Source: Candidatus Thorarchaeota archaeon (GTDB lineage: Archaea > Asgardarchaeota > Thorarchaeia > Thorarchaeales > Thorarchaeaceae). From it: a stretch of 64,000 bases of DNA. The number at the start of each line of letters is the position of its first letter. The stretch's first letter is position 1. Under the pieces are notes generated by a model. That model was not told the DNA's origin, did no database searches, and saw only the letters and a program-made list of their open reading frames with translations. Location: the NCBI GenBank assembly GCA_016839245.1, contig JAEOUN010000092.1, forward strand, positions 1 through 64,000, given 5' to 3'. Below, one piece after another: positions 24,636-33,874 of the stretch. A program made the position numbers and the translations under genes.

Positions 24636-26113
24636 TGACAGAAGAGATAACTACTTCTGAACAAAAATCTGAGAAAATGGATTTTATTGAAAATGCTATT
24701 AGACAATTTACTTCTCCTGAATTTCTAAAGAAAATAGGTCACACTGTCGTTTCAATTATCTTGGCACTAATTGTATCTGCAATAATCATGGTTGCTACTG
24801 GTTACGATCCCATTGCTGCTTTCTCTGCTTTGGGATTAGGTGCGCTATTGAATTTTGATCAAGTTTTGTTTAAAGCAACGCCCTTAATTCTTGCTGGATT
24901 GTCAGTAGCATTAGCATTCAAATGTGGACTGTTTAATATTGGAGCAGAAGGGCAATTGTACATGGGATCTATCGCTGCAACAGCAGTAGGATACATGGTT
25001 GCTCTACCATGGGGCATCCATCAATTGGCATGTATAGTTGTTGGAGTCCTTTCAGGACTACTATATGGACTTCTGCCGGGAATTCTGCGTGCTTATCGTG
25101 GAGCTCATGAAGTTGTTACTACAATGATGCTTAGTTACGCGGCTGTAAAATTCACGCAATGGTTAGTATCAGAGGGACCAATGCATAATCTTGACGATTC
25201 ACGAAGTGTATCCCCTTTTATCTTACCTACTGCTGAAATTGGCAAAATGTTTGGGAGTTCATTTCTCAGCTACGCTTTCATAATCGCGCTTCTTTGTGTT
25301 CCTCTAGTTAATTTCTTTATCAATAGAACTGTCATGGGATATGAGATGAGAGCCGTAGGGCAAAATGAGGATGCTGCTCAAACTGCAGGAATTGATGCAA
25401 AGAAAAACATGGCTTTAGCACTTGGTTTTAGTGGTGCACTAGCTGGACTTGCAGGAACGCTCGAGATACAAGGATATTACCGTCGTTTCTATGATGGATG
25501 GTCTGCGGGCTTAGGCTTTGATGGAATCACTGTTGCAGTATTAGGTAGAAACAATCCTTGGGGCGTTCTTGGTGGAGGTCTCTTTTTTGGTGCTTTGAAA
25601 GCTGGAGGATCATTTATGCAAACTAATGCAAATGTCCCCAGTGAAATGGTCCAAGTAATTCAGGGTTTGGTGGTACTGTTCGTTGCTGCACCAAGATTAG
25701 TAGACTGGCTTTCGGATCATGGAGTTAGCTATGCCTCATGGATTAAAACTAATCCAAAAATAGGATTTCTAAGTCTCTTTACTTTGGGATATGGAGTTCT
25801 AGGAGCTTTCTTAGGATTAACAGTTGCTAGTCCACTTGTTACAACGAATTTCACAACATTATTAGTGGGACTTGTCATTTCACTGGGAAGTCTTTTCATA
25901 GTAGTTTTCAATTACAAGATTGACAAGAGGCGTATCTCTTCCACATTAGGAGTCACCTCAATCTGGCTTGTCATGTTGTTGATTGGCGTAGTATTCCAAG
26001 TTCAGTCAATTATTGTAACTTCTGCCGCCCTATTCATAACAGGATTCATTCTATCTTTGCTTCTTATAGAAACCGATTCCGAAATCGATTTACCTATGGA
26101 GGTTGAAATGTGA
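24635..26113 (+). CDS. ABC importer permease 1 (NupP/YufP-like) with extra C-terminal helices
   Basis: A 492-residue permease of the BPD_transp_2 family. Residues 30-361 are the normal permease core, with family segments such as KCGLFNIGAEGQLYMG near residue 96, GAHEVVTTMMLSY and GYEMRAVGQNEDAAQTAGI. The remaining 131 residues are an extension with about four additional hydrophobic helices and an acidic tail; relatives normally end around residue 350. The ATG overlaps the stop of the ATPase gene (TAATG), so translation is coupled. Confidence 0.88.
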   Translation: MTEEITTSEQKSEKMDFIENAIRQFTSPEFLKKIGHTVVSIILALIVSAIIMVATGYDPIAAFSALGLGALLNFDQVLFKATPLILAGLSVALAFKCGLFNIGAEGQLYMGSIAATAVGYMVALPWGIHQLACIVVGVLSGLLYGLLPGILRAYRGAHEVVTTMMLSYAAVKFTQWLVSEGPMHNLDDSRSVSPFILPTAEIGKMFGSSFLSYAFIIALLCVPLVNFFINRTVMGYEMRAVGQNEDAAQTAGIDAKKNMALALGFSGALAGLAGTLEIQGYYRRFYDGWSAGLGFDGITVAVLGRNNPWGVLGGGLFFGALKAGGSFMQTNANVPSEMVQVIQGLVVLFVAAPRLVDWLSDHGVSYASWIKTNPKIGFLSLFTLGYGVLGAFLGLTVASPLVTTNFTTLLVGLVISLGSLFIVVFNYKIDKRRISSTLGVTSIWLVMLLIGVVFQVQSIIVTSAALFITGFILSLLLIETDSEIDLPMEVEM

Positions 26114-27084
26114 TGCAAGCAGATCCATTTTCTCTCATTATGATCGCTTGGTTAATCAAGACAACATTGCAATTCTCTACCCCTCTCGTGTTGACAGCAC
26201 TTGGTGGTATGTATTCAGAGCGATCAGGGATTGTAAACATCGGTCTTGAAGGAATGATGCTCATTGGAGCTTTTTCGGCCGTAGCATCAACATATTTCAC
26301 ATATGATCCTATTACCGGGGCATTTAATCCTTGGGTTGGTGTCATCGTTTCAGTTATTGCTGGTGGTATTTTAGCTGCTATACATGCAGTAATAACAGTG
26401 AAGCTGAAAGGTGACCATATTGTAAGCGGAACTGGAGTTATTCTCTTTGCGACTGGATTTACAACTTTAATGCTGCAGGTTGTATGGGGTCAACGAGGTG
26501 TTTCAGAACAAGTTGATAGTGTGCCGCTCTTGGTTATTCCAGGATTATCGGATGTGCCATTTATAGGTGATATTTTTGGTTCAATGTCACCTTTTGTTTA
26601 TATGATGTTCTTTGCCGTGATCATCAGCTGGGTCATCTTCTACAAGACACCATTTGGACTTCGCCTCCGAGCGGCTGGAGAGGATCCAAGTACACTTGAT
26701 GCTGCAGGAGTGAATGTCGAAACAATCAGAATGGTTGGTGTAATAATCAGTGGATGTCTAGCTGGTCTTGGTGGTGCATATCTCTCAATTGGATATGGCT
26801 CAAGGTTTGGAAAGCTTATGACTTCTGGTAGAGGATTCATCGCGCTTGCAGCGCTAATCTTTGGCGGCTGGAAACCCGTTGGAGTCTTTCTATCAGGAAC
26901 CTTTTTTGGATTCCTAGAAGCCTTGGAATCGTACTTTCAATTGACTATTCCTGCTTTGGCACCCTATAATAACTTCATCCAGATGATTCCATATATTCTG
27001 GTAGTAATTGCTCTCACTGGTATTGGTCGTTCACGTCCTCCAAAGGCGGTTGGACAACCATATGAAAAAGAAAAACCAGCTTAA
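26113..27084 (+). CDS. ABC importer permease 2 (NupQ/YufQ-like)
   Basis: A 323-residue permease of the BPD_transp_2 family. TPLVLTALGGMYSERSGIVNIGLEGMML near the N-terminus is the hallmark of the second permease, followed by TPFGLRLRAAGEDPSTLDAAGV. It completes the importer with permease 1 and the dual ATPase. Start: ATG 26113 overlaps the TGA of the previous gene (TGATG), while GTG 26110 is in the same frame; GGAGGT lies at 26098-26103. The C-terminal tail is Lys/Pro-rich and cytoplasmic. Confidence 0.88.
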   Translation: MQADPFSLIMIAWLIKTTLQFSTPLVLTALGGMYSERSGIVNIGLEGMMLIGAFSAVASTYFTYDPITGAFNPWVGVIVSVIAGGILAAIHAVITVKLKGDHIVSGTGVILFATGFTTLMLQVVWGQRGVSEQVDSVPLLVIPGLSDVPFIGDIFGSMSPFVYMMFFAVIISWVIFYKTPFGLRLRAAGEDPSTLDAAGVNVETIRMVGVIISGCLAGLGGAYLSIGYGSRFGKLMTSGRGFIALAALIFGGWKPVGVFLSGTFFGFLEALESYFQLTIPALAPYNNFIQMIPYILVVIALTGIGRSRPPKAVGQPYEKEKPA

Positions 27085-27154
27085 CAAAACAGCTGCGTTT
27101 TTCAAAAATATAAATAATGAAAAAGGCAAATCAGAATAATTGAGGCCTTGAAGG

Positions 27155-27901
27155 TTGTACCAGGAACATAGAAGAGTCCTTCTCGGATTTGGGATTCTAA
27201 CGCTTATCGTCCTAGTTGGGTTCACACCGAAGATAGCGAGTGCTAAGCTTATCTGGTCTGAAACTTTCAATGAACTAGATGAAGAAAACTGGCATTTTGT
27301 AGAATGCCAAATAGTTGATGGTGTCTTGCGTGGAGTGCAACAGTCACCAGTTACTCAAGAAGATCGTTCTGCAATGAGAGCATATCGACACTCCAATGTC
27401 ACAATTGGCACATGGAAATTTGATATGACGGAAGTGGGTGAGTGGGATGAAGAGCTTGACATATTGAAAGTATACATCATAAGCCCGCACTGGCCCGAGC
27501 TCTCAGACTATTACGCATTGACCCTTGTCCATGCATCCAATATGGACGGCATTAGATATTCTTACTCGATAGAAAAGTGGTACGAGTCAAGTAAAACAAT
27601 TCTTGATAATCATCTTGGAGACACCGCACCTACTGGTGATGGCATACTACAACATTTTACAATTACTAGAACTATCAATGGCTTATTCTCAGTATATCTT
27701 AATTCATCATTGATATTGCAGGCAAGTGATACGTCAATTAATACTTCTGGATATTTTGGATTTTATACATGGGATGATTGGTCGTTTGATAATGTCTATG
27801 TCTATGATTCTGTTGAGAGTGACATAACTTTGCCGCTATTGTTAGCTGGAGTGCTTATTGTTGGAGTCATAGTTGTGACTATTCTATATCTCAAGAAGTG
27901 A
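27155..27901 (+). CDS. Tail-anchored surface protein, LamG-like
   Basis: A 248-residue secreted protein. Residues 8-29 are a signal/anchor (LLGFGILTLIVLVGFTPKIASA). The body WSETFNELDEENWHF...DNVYVYDS is a concanavalin/LamG-like beta sandwich as found in carbohydrate-binding surface proteins. It ends in a membrane helix (LLLAGVLIVGVIVVTILYL) and KK. The start is TTG 27155 with AAGG a few nt upstream. It is the second of four anchored surface proteins in this window. Confidence 0.65.
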   Translation: MYQEHRRVLLGFGILTLIVLVGFTPKIASAKLIWSETFNELDEENWHFVECQIVDGVLRGVQQSPVTQEDRSAMRAYRHSNVTIGTWKFDMTEVGEWDEELDILKVYIISPHWPELSDYYALTLVHASNMDGIRYSYSIEKWYESSKTILDNHLGDTAPTGDGILQHFTITRTINGLFSVYLNSSLILQASDTSINTSGYFGFYTWDDWSFDNVYVYDSVESDITLPLLLAGVLIVGVIVVTILYLKK

Positions 27902-28112
27902 AAAGAATCAAATCTCAAAAAACGAGTGTTTCATCTCACATATTGTGTATCTAATTATAGAATACTATTTCAAAAAATTGCATAGATAGCTATAGACCCT
28001 AATAGAAGTAACATAATGAGTACTTCTAATGTGTCCCCTTTTTGTGTCCGTATTATGAGAGCCCTCATAGTGTCTTAGGATTATATACTTCTAAGAATCT
28101 ATTATCTTGTGA

Positions 28113-28583
28113 GTGCTGATGGTCATAGAAAATACTACCTCCTACCATGATACTAAATTACGACTTCATGATTTAGTTACATTTAGTAAAATTAGTTCTA
28201 TCGAATTAATTAGTGAACAGATTGGGATTGATGAGGAAACGATAAAGGAGTTTTTACAAGATTTAGTGGATGAAGGTTCAATCATTGGCACATTGACTGA
28301 AGACGGTAAACGGTTCTACTTGTCAGATGTTAAAATATCCACAGCTCCAATCGTTACACATGAAGAATATGCAACAAAACCACAAGTCAAGACTACCAAA
28401 CATGCCAAAGTAATTTCTCTGACAGGAATAGTCATGATGGTTCTTGGTTCAATATTACGAAGCTTTGTTGCAATCGATATTCGTTTTGACAATGTAGGTA
28501 CAGCAGTCTTCATGTTGGGTATTGTTGTTTTAGTAGTCGGTTGGATGTTGATTAGTCGTGCAAATCCTCCACAAAAAATCTAA
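28113..28583 (+). CDS. Winged-helix protein with two C-terminal membrane helices
   Basis: A 156-residue protein. Residues 1-75 form a winged-helix-like domain: KISSIELISEQIGIDEETIKEFLQDLVDEGSIIGTLTEDGKRFYLSD. This pattern is seen in PCI-domain and UFL1/DDRGK1-type winged helices, and also in archaeal transcription regulators. A linker leads to two hydrophobic segments (VISLTGIVMMVLGSILRSF and VFMLGIVVLVVGWMLI). The start is GTG 28113 or ATG 28119. Its role as membrane-bound regulator or adaptor is unknown. Confidence 0.6.
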   Translation: MLMVIENTTSYHDTKLRLHDLVTFSKISSIELISEQIGIDEETIKEFLQDLVDEGSIIGTLTEDGKRFYLSDVKISTAPIVTHEEYATKPQVKTTKHAKVISLTGIVMMVLGSILRSFVAIDIRFDNVGTAVFMLGIVVLVVGWMLISRANPPQKI

Positions 28584-28631
28584 TCAATTACTCTCGTAAA
28601 CCTGATATTGTTGCGAGCTTAATCATTCATC

Positions 28632-29087
28632 ATGACAGAGGAAAAAATTATTCAAGCTCGCAAGTTTTTCCTGGGCGATTACAACTGTGCTCAATCAGTT
28701 ATGAAAGCTGTCTTACTCGAGTCAGGAATTAATATAATGCCTGAACAAATTGCTAGAATAACCGCAGGTTTTGGAGGAGGTATGGCTCACGAGGGTCAAG
28801 TATGTGGTGCTGTTTCTGGAGCCATCGCAGCTATTGGATTAATTCTTGGTAGGAGTCTACATGACGTTAAAGAACATAAAGAAACTACATATTTTGTATC
28901 TGAGAACTTCATTCAAAAGTTCAAAGAACGCCACGAATCGATAATATGCAATAACCTAACTGGAATTGATATAAAAGACAAGGACCAACGTGAAAACGCA
29001 CTTCAAGATGGCTTGTTCTATAGGAAATGTCCCGCATATGTTGAGGATGCTGTGGAGATTACTTTGAAACTCACGGGTGAATTTTAA
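28632..29087 (+). CDS. C_GCAxxG_C_C family putative redox protein
   Basis: A 151-residue protein of the C_GCAxxG_C_C family, named for conserved cysteines. The visible pattern is DYNCAQSV, then GFGGGMAHEGQVCGAVSGA, CNNLTG and YRKCPAYVEDA. The three to four conserved Cys are thought to hold a redox-active disulfide or metal centre. Members are frequent in anaerobes and often stand alone. The substrate is unknown. Confidence 0.8.
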   Translation: MTEEKIIQARKFFLGDYNCAQSVMKAVLLESGINIMPEQIARITAGFGGGMAHEGQVCGAVSGAIAAIGLILGRSLHDVKEHKETTYFVSENFIQKFKERHESIICNNLTGIDIKDKDQRENALQDGLFYRKCPAYVEDAVEITLKLTGEF

Positions 29088-29127
29088 TAAGAGCCTCTAC
29101 TCTCATTGAACTGTATTTAGAAGATTG

Positions 29128-30468
29128 TTAATTCATCTCTCTAATGATTTCTTCAATAAGATTCAGTCCTTCAGCTTCTGCGGTCCTTGCTTTCATTAAT
29201 TCTTCAACAGTTGATGATGTTTTTTCATCTATTCCTAGTGGTTCAGGTGGAAGTGAAGCGGAGAACGGATATTCTTTTTGTATACTCTCGAGACTCCTTG
29301 ACACAATTTCATAGGAATTCCTTGCATCATCAATGAGTCTTCTTATATTTCCATTGACATACTTACGCGCTTCCTTAAGAAATTCAACGGCATATTTCCT
29401 GCATTCAGCCCAAACAGCAGTGTTGTATGAATGACCCATTGAAAGTGCAGAACCGTCTTGGATCGCGGAAATCCACAAATCGTATCCTTTTAGACCAGAA
29501 CGATAATTTGGAAGAATAATATCCTCTGGATTCTTTGAATGGTAGAGCGCCTTGGTTAGGGCGTCTCGTATCGTTTTTTGTGGATCTTTGGCTTCTACTA
29601 TGCGAATTGAATAGATTTCTAAGATGCCTATTTGAGAAGTCCCAACATCTTTCCATGGTTTTGGTCCTGTTCCATCATCGAATCCTGGACCCGAGTAATA
29701 GTATCCTACATTGTCATAACCATGAATAGCGTAATATTCAGGAGCATCAAGCTCCCAGCCATAGCATGGTATACTGTTATCTATACAGTCTTTTGCGTGA
29801 TTCCATGCCTTCTCCTGAAGCTTGGGAAATTCAGGATTATTCCTTTGTGCAAACACACCATCTACTCTATATCCAAGGTTGGGTGCCAATTCATAAAGCA
29901 TCATTGTACGCCATGCTGTAGGTCCACTTGGACAAAGGTCCTTAGCAATATTGATAATAAATGCATGTCCAGTACCGCCATAAAGCCATCCTGTTGAGAT
30001 TTTATGTTTTAAGTTTTTTAAACAACCTTCAACACAACCTAAATGTGTAACCCAGCGTGGTTGCCAACGTAGCTTTTTGATCTCTCTCATCTTTCTTCCT
30101 CCATTGATTCCTCTTTTTGCGTATTTTTCAAGAAGTTGTCTCTTTTGATTTTGACCACGAACGATAGAGTTTGCATAAGCTGTTGTTATTGCTCGTAATA
30201 TTGCAACTCCATCAGGTGTTATTCTATAGCTTCCACGTTCTAATCTTTGGATGAGACCATTTTCAATAAGTATGTTAAGATGATTTGCCAAAGCTGTTTT
30301 ACTGATCCCTGACATCCTTAAAATCCAGGAATATTCATGTTCATCTTTCGCTAAATAACTCAAAATTTCAACACGTCTTCTGTGACCTATTGATTTAATT
30401 ATGTTCGAAAGGTCTCTACTTGATTCTCGCGCTAATTCCCATAATTGATTGTCGGGTCCATTATCCAT
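29128..30468 (-). CDS. ArsR-like HTH fused to BtrH/C39-like domain
   Basis: A 446-residue protein. The N-terminal 100 residues are a winged helix (IKSIGHRRRVEILSYLAKDEHEYSWILRMSGISKTALANHLNILIENGLIQ), as in ArsR/MarR regulators. From about residue 130 on, a BtrH-like/papain-like domain follows, with GCVEGCLKN, STGWLYGGTGHAF, PCYGWELDAPEYYAIHGYDNVGYYYSG and a helical C-terminus. In BtrH-type proteins the domain transfers acyl or amino-acid groups. The likely start, 30468 (MDNGPDNQLW), follows AAGGAAG by about 8 nt; the frame opens at 30528. It may be a ligand-responsive regulator. Confidence 0.65.
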   Translation of the reverse strand: MDNGPDNQLWELARESSRDLSNIIKSIGHRRRVEILSYLAKDEHEYSWILRMSGISKTALANHLNILIENGLIQRLERGSYRITPDGVAILRAITTAYANSIVRGQNQKRQLLEKYAKRGINGGRKMREIKKLRWQPRWVTHLGCVEGCLKNLKHKISTGWLYGGTGHAFIINIAKDLCPSGPTAWRTMMLYELAPNLGYRVDGVFAQRNNPEFPKLQEKAWNHAKDCIDNSIPCYGWELDAPEYYAIHGYDNVGYYYSGPGFDDGTGPKPWKDVGTSQIGILEIYSIRIVEAKDPQKTIRDALTKALYHSKNPEDIILPNYRSGLKGYDLWISAIQDGSALSMGHSYNTAVWAECRKYAVEFLKEARKYVNGNIRRLIDDARNSYEIVSRSLESIQKEYPFSASLPPEPLGIDEKTSSTVEELMKARTAEAEGLNLIEEIIREMN

Positions 30469-30582
30469 ACGAAAACTTCCTTTTTCCATAAGGAATATGT
30501 CGTTTATTAATGCTTTTACTGAATTCAAAACCTAATATTTGTGAATAATTCTTCTCAAGTATCTCAAGTGTAATTTTGATAA

Positions 30583-30611
30583 AAAATGGGAAGGAGGGTT
30601 GTGCCCTCCTT
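30583..30611 (-). terminator. Terminator of the UMF1 gene (minus strand)
   Basis: AAGGAGGG (30591-30598) pairs with CCCTCCTT (30604-30611). On the minus strand it is followed by CCCATTTTTT. It lies directly after the transporter stop codon. Confidence 0.65.
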
Positions 30612-30617
30612 TATGCT

Positions 30618-32003
30618 TTAAGCTTGAGAATATGGAATGTCATCTTCAAGGTGGATGTGAGTTTCTCCCTTCACTGGCTGTCGTACCTTCAATAGTAGTA
30701 GTATTGAAACTACGAAGAAGATTAGAATAGCCAACATAGCTGTGAGGTGTGATTGCGCAACAAGTGCAGCGTCCCGTGTCGGATTCGCTAACAATAAAAT
30801 GGTTCCATAGACAAAGGGTCCAAGAATTGCAGCAAACTTACCAGTAAGTGCATAGAAGCCATACATCTCACTCTTCTTTTCTTCAGGAATGAATTGACCA
30901 TACATTGAACGCGCAGTACTTTGTGATGAGCCCATTCCAACTCCAGCAATCATACCAACTGTCCACCAAACTAGTTGTCCCCAAGCAACGAACAAATATG
31001 CTATGATAAGTGCGACAACCCAGATGAACAGAGTAGAGATGAGTGTCTTCTTCGTACCGATCTTATCTGCCACCCATCCAAATACGAATGCTCCAGGTAT
31101 TGCAGCTAGCTGTGTCACAGCAAAGAAGACTAGTGTCATAGTTGTACTAAATTCATATACTGCAACACCAAAAATAGCAGCATAGTAGATGACTGTTGTT
31201 ATTGCATCACTAAAAAGGAAGTACGCTAACAGGAATAAAGGCAATCCCTGATATTTTCTAATATTCTTGACAGTATTCCTAACTCGCCGAAAACCCAAGA
31301 CAGCTAGTGATTGACCCTCTTCACCAGGGAAAACCTTGGCTGGTCTGTTTTTCAACATTATAAAGCTGGGAATAGCAAATCCCATGAAGAATAGCGCGCT
31401 GAGATAGAACGCAAGAGTATAGGGCAAATCCATCAATATTACGATAAGAGCAATAACGATTGTGGCCATTGCACCTACATATCCAGCGGCAAATCCATAA
31501 CCTCCTATTCTGCCAATATTCTCTTCTGTACTGATTTCAGGGAGCCAAGCATTATAAAATGGAAGTGCTCCTTGAAAGCCTATATTGGCGATTATGAAGA
31601 CTATCCAAGCCCATACCCATATATCAAGACCCAGAAATGAACCAAAATTCATTGTCGCTGCAAGATCTGACTGGGAATAAGTTATTCCTGGAAGGAATAC
31701 CATGAATGATGTAAATACTACACAGACTCCTGTATAGAACAACATGAATTGCTTCTTTGTTCCGCCATAGTCCGCAATTGCTCCAAGCACAGGGGCAGTT
31801 AATGCAATAATGAGCATGGTTATACTGCCCGCATATCCCCACATTGCATCTCCAAGAGTCTCATTTTGAACTAGAATCCTGAAGTATAATGGGAACAGAG
31901 CAGTAACAATTAGAACGGTAAAGCTAGTATTAGCTAAATCGTATAGGTACCAGCCAAATCGTTCCTTTCGATCTGTTGGAATTACTTCGACAGTTTCTTC
32001 CAT
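30618..32003 (-). CDS. UMF1-family MFS transporter
   Basis: A 461-residue major-facilitator protein with twelve predicted helices. The start region RFGWYLYDLANTSFTVLIVTALFPLYF and the WAYGGSITM-like helix are typical of the UMF1 (Atg22-like) family. The loop WVADKIGTKKTL after helix 8 is the MFS loop motif. It may move amino acids or small peptides, but the substrate is not known. SD AGGAG precedes the ATG by about 9 nt. Confidence 0.85.
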   Translation of the reverse strand: MEETVEVIPTDRKERFGWYLYDLANTSFTVLIVTALFPLYFRILVQNETLGDAMWGYAGSITMLIIALTAPVLGAIADYGGTKKQFMLFYTGVCVVFTSFMVFLPGITYSQSDLAATMNFGSFLGLDIWVWAWIVFIIANIGFQGALPFYNAWLPEISTEENIGRIGGYGFAAGYVGAMATIVIALIVILMDLPYTLAFYLSALFFMGFAIPSFIMLKNRPAKVFPGEEGQSLAVLGFRRVRNTVKNIRKYQGLPLFLLAYFLFSDAITTVIYYAAIFGVAVYEFSTTMTLVFFAVTQLAAIPGAFVFGWVADKIGTKKTLISTLFIWVVALIIAYLFVAWGQLVWWTVGMIAGVGMGSSQSTARSMYGQFIPEEKKSEMYGFYALTGKFAAILGPFVYGTILLLANPTRDAALVAQSHLTAMLAILIFFVVSILLLLKVRQPVKGETHIHLEDDIPYSQA

Positions 32004-32177
32004 CTGTTTACTTCTCCTATAGTGCCTATAAGGGCTTGAAAGATTGAATACGTCCGGTATTTAACAATACGGATTCTAATGGAACATGAAAAATGAATAA
32101 TACTTCATGGGCAAAGAATAAGAGGAGTCTTATTTTTCATAAGTAGTGTTTATAATATTAGTTTGATGTGATTATAA

Positions 32178-32588
32178 ATGGATGACAAAGAACTACGAGC
32201 ATTCTGTGAAGAGTGGCTCGCAGCATGGACTGGAAATAATCCTGATACGTTATTGAGCTATTATGCTGAAAATGCTCTGTACTCTGACCCTGCTCATCGC
32301 AATGGTCTTCAAGGACATGACGAAATTCGGAAATATTTTGTTAAATTACTTGATGTATATAGAGATTGGAGATGGACGGCTATAGAAGTATTCCCAATTA
32401 AATCAGGAGCAATTGTAAAATGGGAATGTCACATCCCATCAGGACTTGAAGAAATTCATGAGACTGGGCTTGATATTGTTGAAATTGAAAATGGTAAGAT
32501 AACTAGAAACGAGGTTTATTTTGATAGAACTCGTCTTGTAGCTTCTATTGAAAAACGCCGACGTGATCAAAGATTAGCTAATTTATGA
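32178..32588 (+). CDS. SnoaL/NTF2-like protein
   Basis: A 136-residue cone-fold protein of the SnoaL/NTF2-like superfamily. The pattern FCEEWLAAWTGNNPDTLLSYYAENALYSDPAHRNGLQGHDEI is characteristic. The family includes small isomerases and binding proteins; the ligand is unknown. A TATA-like TTATAATATT lies at about 32150, leaving a short leader, and no SD is seen, which fits leaderless initiation. Its stop is 3 nt from the convergent hydrolase stop. Confidence 0.75.
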   Translation: MDDKELRAFCEEWLAAWTGNNPDTLLSYYAENALYSDPAHRNGLQGHDEIRKYFVKLLDVYRDWRWTAIEVFPIKSGAIVKWECHIPSGLEEIHETGLDIVEIENGKITRNEVYFDRTRLVASIEKRRRDQRLANL

Positions 32589-32590
32589 AT

Positions 32591-33325
32591 TCAAATTGTG
32601 CTAACCCATTCTTTGACTAACTTATTGTAAATGCCTGCTTGTTCCAACATAACTGCATGACCCGCATCATCAATTATCTTGAGAGTGGAATTATGAATTT
32701 CCTTATGTAGATATTCTGAATACTTAATTGGCGTCATTACATCATTTCTTCCTACTATGATCAGTGTTGGAACACTGATACTTGATACTTTATCCATTAT
32801 GTCGAAGATATCACACGCTGCGAAATCTCGGCATATTATCTCGGGTTTACATTTTCTCATTTCAATTTTTGAGGCCTCTACAAGTTCACCTGATGATGTT
32901 TTATGGAACATAAAACTGCCGGCTGCTTCGATATAACCATCAAAATCATTTTTTATCATTTCGAAAATTGTTGGCATTACTTTCAACTTTGCTCCAGTAC
33001 TAGTAAGAATTATCGCTCTAATCATATTCGGATGAGCTAATGCATAAAGTTGTGTTAACATTCCCCCCATTGAATGTCCAGCAAGAATTGGTTGTTCAAA
33101 GTGTGCGACTATGTTGTTTATATCTTCAAGATATGACTTTGTCGTGTCATTTTGCGTCCTATCTGCAGTTTTGCCATGACCGTTCAAGTCAATTGCAATT
33201 ATGTTAAAACTGTCACTAAGACCTCGAAGTTGCATCATCCATGTAGCAGCAGATCCTCCAGCACCATGAACAAAGATTATAGCTGGCCTATCAGATTTTC
33301 CAGATATCTCTGCGTGAACACTCAT
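32591..33325 (-). CDS. Alpha/beta hydrolase
   Basis: A 244-residue hydrolase with catalytic triad Ser85 (GHSMGG), Asp195 (VGRNDVM) and His223 (DAGHAVML). FVHGAGGSAATW near residue 18 supplies the oxyanion region. This resembles carboxylesterases and homoserine-acetyltransferase-like or meta-cleavage hydrolases. No signal peptide is seen. The substrate is unknown. Confidence 0.85.
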   Translation of the reverse strand: MSVHAEISGKSDRPAIIFVHGAGGSAATWMMQLRGLSDSFNIIAIDLNGHGKTADRTQNDTTKSYLEDINNIVAHFEQPILAGHSMGGMLTQLYALAHPNMIRAIILTSTGAKLKVMPTIFEMIKNDFDGYIEAAGSFMFHKTSSGELVEASKIEMRKCKPEIICRDFAACDIFDIMDKVSSISVPTLIIVGRNDVMTPIKYSEYLHKEIHNSTLKIIDDAGHAVMLEQAGIYNKLVKEWVSTI

Positions 33326-33425
33326 AAAAGCAAGATTGCATAACTCACCTAAAGATATTGCTTATTTATATCATAATATACATAGGCTAACTTTAAATCA
33401 TACTTCTTGAGCCAAGGGACTTGTG

Positions 33426-33863
33426 ATGAATATTCATAATAGAAACGCGTTCATTTTATGTCTTAGTGGCGGGACGTTAATGATTATATCCGGCACTAGC
33501 GGTACAATTGCAGTTTTAGATGATCTCGCAGTAGCATTGACCCAATTCTTTGGATTATCATTTGTCTATACGTTCGAGTCAATCATGGGTGTTTTAGCAA
33601 TAGTTACAATTTTAGGTGGCATAGTGACTATCATAGGCGGATTTGTACTAACAACAACAAAGGTCTGGTTAGGAAGAGTCCTATTAATATCAGGCATTAC
33701 CGCAGGAGTTATCGGACTACTGATGTCGATGGTACAGGTCATAATGACTGGTACTCTAGCAATGGGAATGACATTGCAGATACAACAATCGATTGGATGG
33801 ATTGGAGCCATGGTGGCATTTATTGCTAGAATAATTGCAGAGCAAATGCCAATTACGCAATGA
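33426..33863 (+). CDS. Small membrane protein with four helices
   Basis: A 145-residue protein almost entirely hydrophobic. It has about four helices (residues 8-30, 50-78, 83-107 and 115-138) and a Gly/Thr/Ile-rich composition. ATG 33426 is preferred; GTG 33423 is in frame. It resembles no enzyme I know. Its stop is 12 nt from the convergent roadblock-like gene. Confidence 0.5.
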   Translation: MNIHNRNAFILCLSGGTLMIISGTSGTIAVLDDLAVALTQFFGLSFVYTFESIMGVLAIVTILGGIVTIIGGFVLTTTKVWLGRVLLISGITAGVIGLLMSMVQVIMTGTLAMGMTLQIQQSIGWIGAMVAFIARIIAEQMPITQ

Positions 33864-33874
33864 TATGATTTTCA

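Noticed and set aside
27902..28112. Possible RNA gene or leader between the surface protein and the winged-helix gene
   Set aside because: I saw no convincing long stem, tRNA or riboswitch motif; only AT-rich spacer.
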